Assembly (NCBI RefSeq): GCF_900116295.1
Contig: NZ_FPAF01000005.1
Location: 124,001 to 188,000, forward strand
Length of the DNA stretch: 64,000 nt
Direction: 5' to 3'
Origin: Bacillus sp. 103mf
Lineage (GTDB): Bacteria; Bacillota; Bacilli; Bacillales; Bacillaceae_G
Positions 17,530 to 25,468 of the stretch are shown in pieces; positions within the stretch are counted from its first letter, which is position 1, and each line of letters begins with the position of its first letter. The translations under genes and the position numbers were made by a program. The notes under the pieces were generated by a model. The model made no database searches. It saw only the letters and a program-made list of their open reading frames with translations, and was not told the origin of the DNA.

Positions 17530-18282
17530 TTAAAAAGAAGCTATAAAGTAAAAGCGATGTGCTTTTACTTCAATATATCCGTTTTGTTGAATGTGGTTAT
17601 GGATACGAAGCAATTGCTCTTCATATTTTGATACCGAAAAATCAGGAATTTGCCATGGAATTGCTTTTAAATAGTATATAATGCTTCCGATGTCGTAAAA
17701 GCGTTGATATGGAAAGTATTCTTGTTGCTTAAGAATTTGAAATCCAGATTGTTTTAGTTGTGAAGTGGCATACTGCATATCCCAATAGCTGTACTCATTT
17801 TCAGTATGTGCATGAAGAAGATGATTTAATTCTAAAGTGTCCAATCCGCCAACTTGTTGAGTAATAAAAACTCCGTTTGGCTTTAGAATTCTTTTTACTT
17901 CTGCCTCGCAATATGATTCATGTTTGTTAATAATTAAATCAAATTGTTCGTTTGCAAATGGCAATTTTGCATCATCCTCGATTTCATGAACAAAAACACC
18001 TAAAGGTTCTAGCTTTGCTTTTGCCAAAGCGATATTGGGAGCATATCCTTCTGTTGCTGCAGTTCTAGCAGGAAGCGGGGTTAGTAAAGATAAAAACTCA
18101 CCGCCACCAGTTCCCATATCTAGCATGTGATCTACGCTATGCATATACTGTAATACGATTGATGAATAGCTCCACGGAAGTGGTTCTATACTTAGTCTCC
18201 CGGTATCTGTTAGAAACGAGAAATTCCATCCTTGAAAAGGTTTATTAGCTTGTTTAACAAAATGATAAAAAGTATCCTTCAT
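17530..18282 (-). CDS. Class I SAM-dependent methyltransferase
   Basis: The protein is 250 residues. SAM motif I reads MLDMGTGGGEFLSLL near residue 55; a motif II acidic turn (TEGYAPN) and the motif IV-like LPFANEQFDLIINKHE near 110 follow. The arrangement fits small-molecule or rRNA guanine-type methyltransferases, but the substrate is unknown. Ribosome site TAGGAGGAATAACT. It is probably a single gene. Confidence 0.88.
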   Translation of the reverse strand: MKDTFYHFVKQANKPFQGWNFSFLTDTGRLSIEPLPWSYSSIVLQYMHSVDHMLDMGTGGGEFLSLLTPLPARTAATEGYAPNIALAKAKLEPLGVFVHEIEDDAKLPFANEQFDLIINKHESYCEAEVKRILKPNGVFITQQVGGLDTLELNHLLHAHTENEYSYWDMQYATSQLKQSGFQILKQQEYFPYQRFYDIGSIIYYLKAIPWQIPDFSVSKYEEQLLRIHNHIQQNGYIEVKAHRFYFIASF

Positions 18283-19088
18283 AGTTATTCCTCCTAAGTT
18301 ATATTTTTATAGCTCAAATATAAGAGGAGGTCCACGGTACATATTACAGTTACTATATGTCTGTTACATAGTGATACATATGTATATTCCCTTTCTAAAT
18401 AAAATATTGTATGGATTATTTTAAATTAATATTACCACAAGGTAAATGAAAATTGCGAAAAATTAAATTATTCCGGTGTTTTTGTTTGTATAGAAAAAGA
18501 GTATGAACAAAATAAACATGTAATGGTAAGAGGAGAACTTTCCTGATGAATATAATGAGATTAAGTTCCCAATCTTAGCAGAATCTTAATTTTCATGGTC
18601 GTAATTACCAGAAAATATATATTATAACATTCCTTCTAGAATAATGGATATTTTATTCTCTGCTAATTTCAATTTTCATAATTGGTATGCTAAATCTTAT
18701 GGTTTCACTAGAACAGTACTTTGTGTCACTTTACCCATAAGTTGACCAGAAAACACTTACTTTTATAGGTGATTATCTAATTATCTAACGGAATTGGAAG
18801 CATAAATTGGCCTTGAGTTAATGATTAATCCATCAGCTGGCCGTTAGTTTATACGGAATTTTATACATATGGAGTAAAGGAAATAAAGATAATGCTTGCT
18901 TATAAACACTGATATAACGGGATGAATAAGAAACTGCATACGTAGGTGAAGAGGATGCTTCACAGAATGTTGATAAGCTGGGGATTATTGGTGAGGAGAA
19001 CTTCTGATAATGATGCGTTATGTAAATTAAAAATGAATAGTATATACAATTCTCTAAACAAGAAAAGATGTCTAAATTAGACATATTT
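18283..19088. other. Long gap without an intact gene, probably decayed DNA
   Basis: About 800 bases lie between the methyltransferase and the lipoprotein gene. Reading frames on both strands are short and stop-ridden. A frame of 83 codons on the minus strand (18833-19084) has no ribosome site and a Ser/Tyr-rich composition unlike a real protein. Plus-strand phrases such as KEYEQNKHVMVRGEL (about 18496) and GEDASQNVDKLGIIGEEN (about 18950) look protein-like but sit in different frames, so one or more old genes may have decayed here. I recognise no family. Confidence 0.4.
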
Positions 19089-19595
19089 TTATTTAGATAC
19101 TAGATTATCAAGTTTCCAATAGGTATCTAATGGATCAATCTTACTGTCCATATATAAATACATGTTATTCAAATCTTTTGGGGGATTTTTCATCGTAAAT
19201 GAAATTTCAAAAGTTAAAGCGTAGCCAACCGGAACATTTTTAAATTTATCTTCGTGTATAGGCATAGGTTGACCTTCATATTTTTTTCCCGTCTTTTCAT
19301 CTTTAACGAAATACTTTATTTCTGAAAGATCAATTGTTTTTTCATCGTTTCGAACATTATTAATCGTAACACGAGTTGTAATGTTCCCCATTTTATCTAC
19401 TATTTTATATTTTGCATTTTCAACTGTCGCTCTGTAAGATCCGCCTTTTGCAAATTCTTCATATAGTAGTATATTTTTTTCCTTTTCTTCAGATATTTCT
19501 TTCGATTTCTTTGGTTGAGTAGTTTCTTCACTACAAGCTGCCATTAAGCTTGTAAGTATAAATGCTGTACATGTTATTTTTATTAAAGATTTCAT
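19089..19595 (-). CDS. Lipoprotein with DUF4352-like immunoglobulin domain
   Basis: The 168-residue protein has a signal peptide ending in the lipobox LMAAC (Cys near residue 21), so it is a lipid-anchored exported protein. After a charged linker (residues 22-45) comes a beta-rich domain with ATVENAKYKIV, TRVTINNVRNDEKTIDL and VGYALTFEISFTM, the strand pattern of DUF4352/Ig-like lipoproteins. Ribosome site GGAAGGGAG. No function is known. It stands alone next to a decayed region. Confidence 0.78.
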   Translation of the reverse strand: MKSLIKITCTAFILTSLMAACSEETTQPKKSKEISEEKEKNILLYEEFAKGGSYRATVENAKYKIVDKMGNITTRVTINNVRNDEKTIDLSEIKYFVKDEKTGKKYEGQPMPIHEDKFKNVPVGYALTFEISFTMKNPPKDLNNMYLYMDSKIDPLDTYWKLDNLVSK

Positions 19596-19707
19596 AGGGC
19601 TCCCTTCCTATATCCAAAAAATCAAAACATAAGAATAATTTTACATTAAAAGGTAAGAAAAGGGTAATTTTTTTGAGAATTTATTTTTATTCCTAGAATG
19701 TTACGTT

Positions 19708-19809
19708 ATGTTAACCGAGCATGAATACGATATTCATCCGAATTTGCACAAGATTGTCCTTGCTGATGGTACAATTAAAGTCATGGAGGGATATTATGGG
19801 TTATATTAA
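19708..19809 (+). other. Possible short upstream peptide or gene remnant
   Basis: A 33-codon frame from ATG 19708 (reading HEYDIHPNLHKIVLADGTIK in the middle) ends inside the next gene at 19809. Its composition looks protein-like, but it lacks a ribosome site. It may be the 3' remnant of an older gene. I do not recognise it. Confidence 0.25.
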
Positions 19810-20116
19810 ATTTTATGGAATACTGTTTCTTATATTCGGCACTGGAATATTTGTAATTATCAAGGCTGATTCACCAAAAATCAGGGGAAAAAATCTGTCA
19901 TTCGTAATGATCTGTTTAGGGATAAATATACTCGCAATTCCAATGGCTTTTTTTATAGGTGGAATGGCAACAGATCCCCCAGACAGTACTGAACTTGATT
20001 TTTGGAAAGGATTTCTCTTTATTCAGGGAATACCGCTTCTCATACTACTTCTAGCTTTAGTTTGGTGGTTTATCGTTGGAATAAGGAAAAAGTCCACATG
20101 TAAGATTTTAAAATGA
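19796..20116 (+). CDS. Small membrane protein, function unknown
   Basis: The 106-residue protein starts at ATG 19796 behind TGGAGGG and has three hydrophobic segments (about residues 5-22, 35-55 and 72-95). A polar loop with an ATDPPDSTE stretch separates the second and third. The C-terminus is basic. It is followed by a terminator and is probably a single gene. The family was not recognised. Confidence 0.65.
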   Translation: MGYIKFYGILFLIFGTGIFVIIKADSPKIRGKNLSFVMICLGINILAIPMAFFIGGMATDPPDSTELDFWKGFLFIQGIPLLILLLALVWWFIVGIRKKSTCKILK

Positions 20117-20140
20117 CTTCCGCTAACGAGAATCATGTAA

Positions 20141-20168
20141 ATAAGCCGTCCATATGGGCGGCTTATTA
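20141..20168 (+). terminator. Terminator after the small membrane protein
   Basis: ATAAGCCGTCC and GGGCGGCTTAT pair around ATAT, followed by an AT-rich run. Confidence 0.7.
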
Positions 20169-20189
20169 TATTTTTTATTGTATGCATAT

Positions 20190-20292
20190 TAGAAGCATAA
20201 GTTGACCGAAACGGCTATCTTATGCTTCTTTTCACACTTTGCATAATGAAGTAAAAAACACTCATCTTCTTATGATTGATGAGTGTTTTTTG
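20190..20292. terminator. Two further hairpins in tandem
   Basis: AGAAGCATAAG pairs with CTTATGCTTCT (about 20190-20229). AAAAAACACTCATC (20253-20266) pairs with GATGAGTGTTTTTT (20278-20291). The second has T-runs on both strands and is a good bidirectional terminator. It lies just past a decayed minus-strand gene fragment that it may once have served. Confidence 0.65.
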
Positions 20293-20404
20293 TTATAACA
20301 AATCTTTCTTCTATCCAATTTACGATGTTTTCTAACATCGGTAAGCTAATAGAGTGGTTTGATTGATGTTATTAGAATTCATGAGTTGTTTCTTATACAT
20401 GTTA
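20278..20404 (-). pseudogene. Short decayed gene fragment
   Basis: On the minus strand an ATG at about 20402 behind AGAGGTG opens a frame that ends after 22 codons. In the next frame a protein-like stretch containing SLPMLENIVNWIEERFVITK runs to a stop near the terminator. This looks like a shortened, frameshifted remnant, perhaps the C-terminus of an alpha/beta hydrolase, but the family call is weak. Confidence 0.3.
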
Positions 20405-20654
20405 ACACCTCTTTAATTGTTTGAAAATTTTAATTTCAAGAATTAGTTATAGTGTATCTGCTAAAACGAATTTGTGCAAAATATATTTGGAAAGTATTGT
20501 TTTTTGTGATTTGTGAGGGGGAAATGATAGCGTGAGTTCATATATACAGAGAAATATAAATCCAAGACTTTTCCGAAAATGAGATTTTTCGAGTAACTAT
20601 ATGTTGTCAATATGGAGAAAGATAAGTACATAGGAATTTTAGGAGGAAATGAAC
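20405..20654. other. Intergenic region upstream of the 6-phosphogluconate dehydrogenase gene
   Basis: The stretch is AT-rich and without a gene. TTGTCA near 20604 is a possible -35 box, but no -10 at the right distance is convincing. Confidence 0.35.
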
Positions 20655-21560
20655 ATGAAAATTGGTTTAATTGGTTTAGGGAAAATGGGACTTAACTTAG
20701 GACAAAATTTAATTGATAAAAAGCATGAAGTAGTCGCTTTTGATTTAAATGCAAATGCGGTAAAGGAAATAGAAGGATATGGGGCTATTGGTACAAGTAC
20801 ATTAGCGGAACTCATTCAATCATTAGAAAAACCGAGAGTCATTTGGATTATGGTTCCGCATGCTGTTGTTGATTCTGTGATGAGTGACATTACGCCATTT
20901 TTAAGTCAAGGAGATATTGTAATTGAAGCGGGGAATTCCCACTATAAGGAATCAATTCGACGTTATAATGAGTTCAAAGAAGTTGGCGTGCATTTTATGG
21001 ATGCAGGAACATCTGGCGGCACAGAAGGCGCTCGTCACGGAGCTTGCTATATGATTGGTGGAGATCCGGAAGCTTGGGCTATTGTAGAACCTATTTTTCG
21101 GGATACAGCGGTAGAAAATGGCTATATATATGCAGGGAAAGCCGGGAGCGGTCATTTTTTAAAGATGGTTCATAATGGCATTGAATATGGAATGATGGCT
21201 GCCATTGGCGAAGGATTTGAAGTATTAGAGAAAAGTGAATTCGATTATAATTATGAAAAAGTAGCAAAAGTGTGGAATCATGGTTCAGTTATTCGTTCAT
21301 GGCTTATGGAATTGACAGAACGTGCATTTTCTAAAGATGCAAAATTAAATGAAATTAAAGGGATTATGCATTCGTCAGGTGAAGGGAAATGGACAGTTGA
21401 AACGGCTCTTGATCTACAAGCGGCAACGCCTGTTATCGCTATGTCATTACTAATGCGTTATCGTTCGCTAGAAAATGATTCATTTACTGGGAAAGTGGTA
21501 GCAGCACTTCGCAATGAATTTGGTGGTCATGCTGTGGAAAAAAATGAGAAGAACGAATAG
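20655..21560 (+). CDS. yqeC: 6-phosphogluconate dehydrogenase, short NAD-type (YqeC-like)
   Basis: The protein is 301 residues from the ATG at 20655, eight bases after AGGAGG; the ATG at 20649 is too close. The Rossmann start GLIGLGKMG, the AGNSHYKES stretch near residue 95, the substrate loop AGTSGGTEGARHG near 119 and the catalytic KMVHNGIEYG near 170 are all present. Length near 300 instead of 470 marks the short, often NAD-dependent class. It oxidises and decarboxylates 6-phosphogluconate to ribulose 5-phosphate. It faces zwf across about 100 bases, so both oxidative pentose-phosphate steps are encoded here. Confidence 0.93.
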   Translation: MKIGLIGLGKMGLNLGQNLIDKKHEVVAFDLNANAVKEIEGYGAIGTSTLAELIQSLEKPRVIWIMVPHAVVDSVMSDITPFLSQGDIVIEAGNSHYKESIRRYNEFKEVGVHFMDAGTSGGTEGARHGACYMIGGDPEAWAIVEPIFRDTAVENGYIYAGKAGSGHFLKMVHNGIEYGMMAAIGEGFEVLEKSEFDYNYEKVAKVWNHGSVIRSWLMELTERAFSKDAKLNEIKGIMHSSGEGKWTVETALDLQAATPVIAMSLLMRYRSLENDSFTGKVVAALRNEFGGHAVEKNEKNE

Positions 21561-21624
21561 TTGGTGTTATTGAACACTATAATATGTACAATAACGGAAA
21601 GTTCATTCGGTATGCAAGTAATTT

Positions 21625-21658
21625 AAATAGCCCTGTTCAGGCGAGAATAGGGCTATTT
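21625..21658. terminator. Hairpin between converging yqeC and cyclase genes
   Basis: AAATAGCCCT (21625-21634) pairs with AGGGCTATTT (21649-21658). T-runs are short, so it is a moderate terminator candidate for both directions. Confidence 0.6.
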
Positions 21659-21676
21659 ATTGATCGTGAAACTAAT

Positions 21677-22297
21677 TTAAACTTGTATGTCTTTTAAAAG
21701 AAGAACACGTGCTGGGGAAGCATCTGTTCCAACTAATTTTAATGGCGCCGCCATCATAAAATAGCTGTCAGGTGAGACTTCTTTTAAGCATAATCCTTCA
21801 ATAACGATAATATCTGCACCAAATAATATTTTATGAGTAGGATGTCCTGGTTGACTACGTTCAACACCAAGAGCATCGATCCCAATTCCTCTAATATTTC
21901 GTGATGCTAAATAATTCGCACCGTCCTCTTTTAAAAAAATAAATTCAAAGTTAAATTCATTTTCAAATGAATTTTGTGTTTTAAAAAGAACAAAATCATT
22001 CTCTTCAATATCAAGATTTTCTAAATCAGCTTTTGTAATTCCATCTTTAACTTCTGTTAAATCGAAAACTTTAGCAGTTCCCACTAATTTTTCTAATGGA
22101 ATGGTTTCAAATGTTTTTCCTTCATTGATCATATGAAGAGGTGCATCAATATGTGTACCCGTATGAACATCTAATTCAATGCGTGATTCGGTTACGTGAG
22201 CATTTGTTACTTTGGAAAATTTCGGTTGTTTTTCAGGTTTATTTTTGTAAACAGTCATTCCTTCAAAAATAGGTGCTGTTATATCATATATTTTCAT
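21677..22297 (-). CDS. Cyclase / kynurenine formamidase-like metal hydrolase
   Basis: The 206-residue protein carries the family signature HTGTHIDAPLH near residue 46, which supplies metal ligands, and GVERSQPGHPTH near 144 with further conserved residues. These enzymes hydrolyse amide or lactone-like bonds with Zn or Mn. The gene starts inside the 3' end of zwf (14-base overlap) with GGAGAAAG as ribosome site, so it is coupled to zwf. A role on a pentose-phosphate lactone would be attractive given that coupling, but that is inference and classical formamidase activity is equally possible. Confidence 0.85.
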   Translation of the reverse strand: MKIYDITAPIFEGMTVYKNKPEKQPKFSKVTNAHVTESRIELDVHTGTHIDAPLHMINEGKTFETIPLEKLVGTAKVFDLTEVKDGITKADLENLDIEENDFVLFKTQNSFENEFNFEFIFLKEDGANYLASRNIRGIGIDALGVERSQPGHPTHKILFGADIIVIEGLCLKEVSPDSYFMMAAPLKLVGTDASPARVLLLKDIQV

Positions 22298-23798
22298 TGT
22301 CGCTTTCTCCTTTGAAACGAGTTGTTATAGTTGGCCACCAATGAAAATCATCTTTTTCTAATAAGGCATCAGATTCCTTAGGACCCATTGATCCAGATTC
22401 ATAGTTAGGAAAGTTTTCAGCTTTATGATTTGCCCAAACATTTGAGATAACATCAACAAATTTCCATGAAAGGGCCACTTCCTCCCAATGCGTAAAATTG
22501 GTTGAATCGCCGCGCATGCAATCATATAGGAGTATTTCATAGGCCTCGGGTGTATTCATTTTATCTGCACAGTTATTACAATAGCTTAATCTAATAGGGG
22601 TTGATGTTACACTACTATTTGTTTTTTGTACATTTAAGTGCAGTGTAATTCCCTCATCTGGTTGAATATGAATAATGAGTAAATTAGGATGGACCTTTCT
22701 TTCCTGACTCAAATATAAATTCATTGGCAAATCTTTAAACTGTATAACAATTTCAGTAGATTTTTCTTGCATACGTTTACCTGTTCGAATATAAAAAGGA
22801 ACTCCCGTCCATCTAAAATTTTCAATCATTAGCTTACCTGCAACAAATGTTTCTGTATTTGATGCTGGATCTACCTCGTTTTCTTCTTTGTAGCCAATTA
22901 CCTTTTTTTCGTTTATAATGCCAGGGCCATACTGTCCGCGGACGAAGTATTGTTCGACTTCGTCTTTTGAGAGCGGTTTTAAAGCACGAAAAATTTTTAT
23001 TTTTTCACTGCGAATCTCATCTGCTGTTAACTTAATAGGCGGATCCATCGCAAGAAGAGCAACCATTTGTAGTATATGATTTTGTACCATATCGCGGAGA
23101 GCACCGGAAGACTCATAATAACGTCCTCGATCTTCAACTCCTAATATTTCACTTGAAGTAATTTGTACGTTGGCAATATATTGATTGTTCCAAAGAGGCT
23201 CAAAAATAGCGTTGGCAAAGCGAATGACTTTAATATTTTGGACCATTTCTTTTCCTAAATAATGGTCAATCCGGTAAATTTGTTCTTCTGTAAACGCTTG
23301 ACGCAGCTGATCGTTTAGTTCTTGAGCTGAGTCATAGTCATGCCCAAACGGCTTTTCAATAATTAATCGAATCCATCCTTCTGTAGAAGTTAATCCTTCT
23401 GATTTTAAATTTGTGGCAATTGTCCCCAAAAAATCAGGAGCCATCGCTAAATAAAAAATGCGGTTTCCAGCCGTGTTATATCTATCATCAAGAGTGCTTA
23501 ACAAACTTTTAAGCTCTTGATAAGAAGATATGTTTGTTACATCAAAAGGATGGTAGTAAAAATGGGAAATGAATGTATCTTGGTTTCCGTCATTATCTGG
23601 AAAGTGATGAATAGATTGTTTGACATTTTTACGAAATATTTCGTTAGACCAAGGTCTTCTTGCAACACCAACAACAACGAAATCTTCAGAGATTTTCCCA
23701 CTTCGATACAGTCTATAAATGGAAGGAAACAATTTACGTTTTGCTAAATCACCTGTTGCACCAAAAATGACAATAATAGTTTTAGGGGGTTTCATCAT
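22284..23798 (-). CDS. zwf: Glucose-6-phosphate 1-dehydrogenase
   Basis: The 504-residue protein has the NADP-binding start IFGATGDLAKRKLFP near residue 12, the active-site motif RIDHYLGKEMVQN near 175 and full family length. It makes 6-phosphogluconolactone and NADPH, the entry step of the oxidative pentose-phosphate pathway. Two ATG codons (23798 and 23795) follow a GAGG at suitable distance. It forms an overlapping operon with the cyclase gene and converges on yqeC, which carries out the later dehydrogenase step. Confidence 0.97.
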   Translation of the reverse strand: MMKPPKTIIVIFGATGDLAKRKLFPSIYRLYRSGKISEDFVVVGVARRPWSNEIFRKNVKQSIHHFPDNDGNQDTFISHFYYHPFDVTNISSYQELKSLLSTLDDRYNTAGNRIFYLAMAPDFLGTIATNLKSEGLTSTEGWIRLIIEKPFGHDYDSAQELNDQLRQAFTEEQIYRIDHYLGKEMVQNIKVIRFANAIFEPLWNNQYIANVQITSSEILGVEDRGRYYESSGALRDMVQNHILQMVALLAMDPPIKLTADEIRSEKIKIFRALKPLSKDEVEQYFVRGQYGPGIINEKKVIGYKEENEVDPASNTETFVAGKLMIENFRWTGVPFYIRTGKRMQEKSTEIVIQFKDLPMNLYLSQERKVHPNLLIIHIQPDEGITLHLNVQKTNSSVTSTPIRLSYCNNCADKMNTPEAYEILLYDCMRGDSTNFTHWEEVALSWKFVDVISNVWANHKAENFPNYESGSMGPKESDALLEKDDFHWWPTITTRFKGESDNENI

Positions 23799-23984
23799 GT
23801 AATAAGCCTCACTTTATTGTAAATAAATTCAAACTTAGTATGTGGTTTATTTAGTAATACATGTAAGATACAAGGTGAATAATTTACTGTAGCTCATTGA
23901 GTGACGAGAAGTACTTAGAGAAGAAGGAGAACTTTGGAAAATAGAGAAATATAGAATGAAATGAAAGGTGAGGAAGCATTGGGG

Positions 23985-24197
23985 ATGCCAAACATTTGCG
24001 TGATTTCTATAAACGTAACAAATATAAAGCAAGCTCAAGTCGTTTTAGGCATTGAAACAGATAGTTGAATCGAAACAATAGCTTTTTATAAAGAAAAAGG
24101 CATCGAAATGATATATGATACACCACAAAAATGTCCTCCAGGTTATTTTAGTGCATGTAATGATCCATTTGGGAATGTAATTGAACTTTTAGAATAA
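23985..24197 (+). pseudogene. Internally deleted VOC/glyoxalase-family gene
   Basis: From ATG 23985 (GAGG upstream) one frame reads MPNICVISINVTNIKQAQ, then jumps directly to VLGIETD, hits a TGA at 24066-24068, and continues in the same frame with IAFYKEKGIEMIYDTPQK and NDPFGNVIELLE to a stop at 24195-24197. The beginning and end are those of a glyoxalase/bleomycin-resistance (VOC) protein, normally about 120 residues. Around 50 central codons are missing and one nonsense codon is present, so the gene is dead. Confidence 0.75.
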
Positions 24198-24234
24198 GAG
24201 GTAACACAATCTTGACCAAGCAGGGGAGAATAAG

Positions 24235-24714
24235 ATGAAAGTGCAATTAGAAGCGGTAACGAGAGAGAATTGGCAAGAGGCTTTACAATTAAAAGTAAAA
24301 GATGTTCAAAATCATTTCGTTCCAACTGTAGCAGTATCACTTGCTAAAGTGTATGTGAAACCAGACGGTGATAATGTGAATTATTTGCCCTTTGCCATTT
24401 ATGAAGAAGAGCAGGGAATGATTGGTTTTGTGATGCATGCTTATGTAGAAGATACGGATGATATGTATTGGATTAATGGATTTATCATTGATGAAAAGCA
24501 TCAAGGTAAAGGATATGGTAGAGCGGCTCTACGTAAGATGGTGAATTGGATTATAAATCAATATTCGCAGTGCAAAGAAGTTCGCTTAACAGTTCATAAA
24601 GAAAATGATGCTGCTCGTCAATTATATAAAAGTTTTGGTTTTGTTGAAGCAGGCGAATTTGATGAAGAAGAAGATTTATTGCGCTTTATCATTAGCAGGG
24701 AAGATGAGATATAG
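24235..24714 (+). CDS. GNAT acetyltransferase, spermine/spermidine type (BltD-like)
   Basis: The 159-residue protein has GNAT motif A as IDEKHQGKGYGRAALRKM near residue 83 and a C-terminal NDAARQLYKSFGFVEAGE near 123. A DDMYWINGF strand precedes motif A. The layout resembles diamine/polyamine acetyltransferases such as BltD and PaiA, so polyamines are a likely but unproven substrate. Ribosome site AGGGGAGAATAAG. It is a single gene behind a dead VOC gene. Confidence 0.85.
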   Translation: MKVQLEAVTRENWQEALQLKVKDVQNHFVPTVAVSLAKVYVKPDGDNVNYLPFAIYEEEQGMIGFVMHAYVEDTDDMYWINGFIIDEKHQGKGYGRAALRKMVNWIINQYSQCKEVRLTVHKENDAARQLYKSFGFVEAGEFDEEEDLLRFIISREDEI

Positions 24715-24890
24715 ATTTGTAAAAGGCGGAAAGGGTATATTTTTATGATGTTATACAAATTACATCAGCATGACAAATGAATGTGTAAAAAGCAATTTTA
24801 CTGACGGTACTTCCTTATTAAGTGTATTAAGTAAAAAATTAACTTTGGATTCCGGACGGTATCTTTGAACATTCTTGGAATGGACGCGGT

Positions 24891-24945
24891 ATAAAGTGAA
24901 ACTTTAATCAGTGGGGGTATTACTGCCCACGAATAGCGGGATAAA
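24891..24945 (+). repeat. bcr1-type repeat, internally deleted mini-copy
   Basis: A 55-base stretch starts ATAAAGTGAAACTTTAATCA and ends AATAGCGGGATAAA, the same ends as the full bcr1 copy at 39334-39491 (read in reverse). It is bounded by ATAAA at both sides. The middle is missing, with the join at GTGGGGGT, a sequence present twice in the full copy. Confidence 0.8.
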
Positions 24946-24963
24946 AAAGCTAGGAGGGAGAAC

Positions 24964-25323
24964 ATGGGGAGAGAAGTACAATTTGAAGATGAAGGTGTAG
25001 TTTTGAAATTGAATGGGGTAACTGTTTTTTTTGCGTTAAAACTATCATTAAAAATCCCATTTCATACAATTAAAAGTGTATTTGTAGACTATTTTGATGC
25101 TCCGCACTGGATGCTTCGCATGCCTGGAACATCATTTCCTGCCCTTAATATTTTTGAGGGAAGTTTTAAATATGCTGATGAGTGGTATTTTCTTTCCTAT
25201 GAAAACAGGGTACCTCTCGTAATGATTGAATTAGAAGGTCACGAAAAATATAAGTATGTTGTTTTTGAAGTTGATAATCCTACTAAGGTAGCAGCAGATA
25301 TTAGGAAACATATGAGAGATTAA
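24964..25323 (+). CDS. Conserved small protein with a PH-like fold (tentative)
   Basis: The 119-residue soluble protein starts behind TAGGAGGGAG. Its alternating strands and a final amphipathic helix (NPTKVAADIRKHM) resemble a bacterial PH-like domain, but this is a fold impression, not a motif match. There are no cysteines, catalytic signature or membrane segment. A perfect terminator follows, so it is transcribed alone. The promoter region contains the mini bcr1 copy 18 bases upstream of the start. Confidence 0.6.
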   Translation: MGREVQFEDEGVVLKLNGVTVFFALKLSLKIPFHTIKSVFVDYFDAPHWMLRMPGTSFPALNIFEGSFKYADEWYFLSYENRVPLVMIELEGHEKYKYVVFEVDNPTKVAADIRKHMRD

Positions 25324-25334
25324 TATGAGCGTTA

Positions 25335-25379
25335 GATAAAGGGTGATACAAATTTAAAGAAATTGTATCACCCTTTATC
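25335..25379 (+). terminator. Terminator after the PH-like gene
   Basis: GATAAAGGGTGATACAA and TTGTATCACCCTTTATC form a perfect 17-bp stem. The following sequence is only moderately T-rich. Confidence 0.75.
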
Positions 25380-25468
25380 TCATTCTATAATTTTCGCAGT
25401 TTATTAGAGGGAACGTGTGGTTGTGTAAAATTGATAATCTGATGTTGGCTTAACTGTATGAAAAAAGG

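Noticed and set aside
18833-19084. 83-codon minus-strand frame
   Set aside because: No ribosome site, odd Ser/Tyr-rich composition and location in an apparently decayed region; not called as a gene.
19708-19809. Short leader peptide with regulatory role
   Set aside because: It has no ribosome site and no codon repeats typical of attenuator peptides; listed as a possible remnant only.
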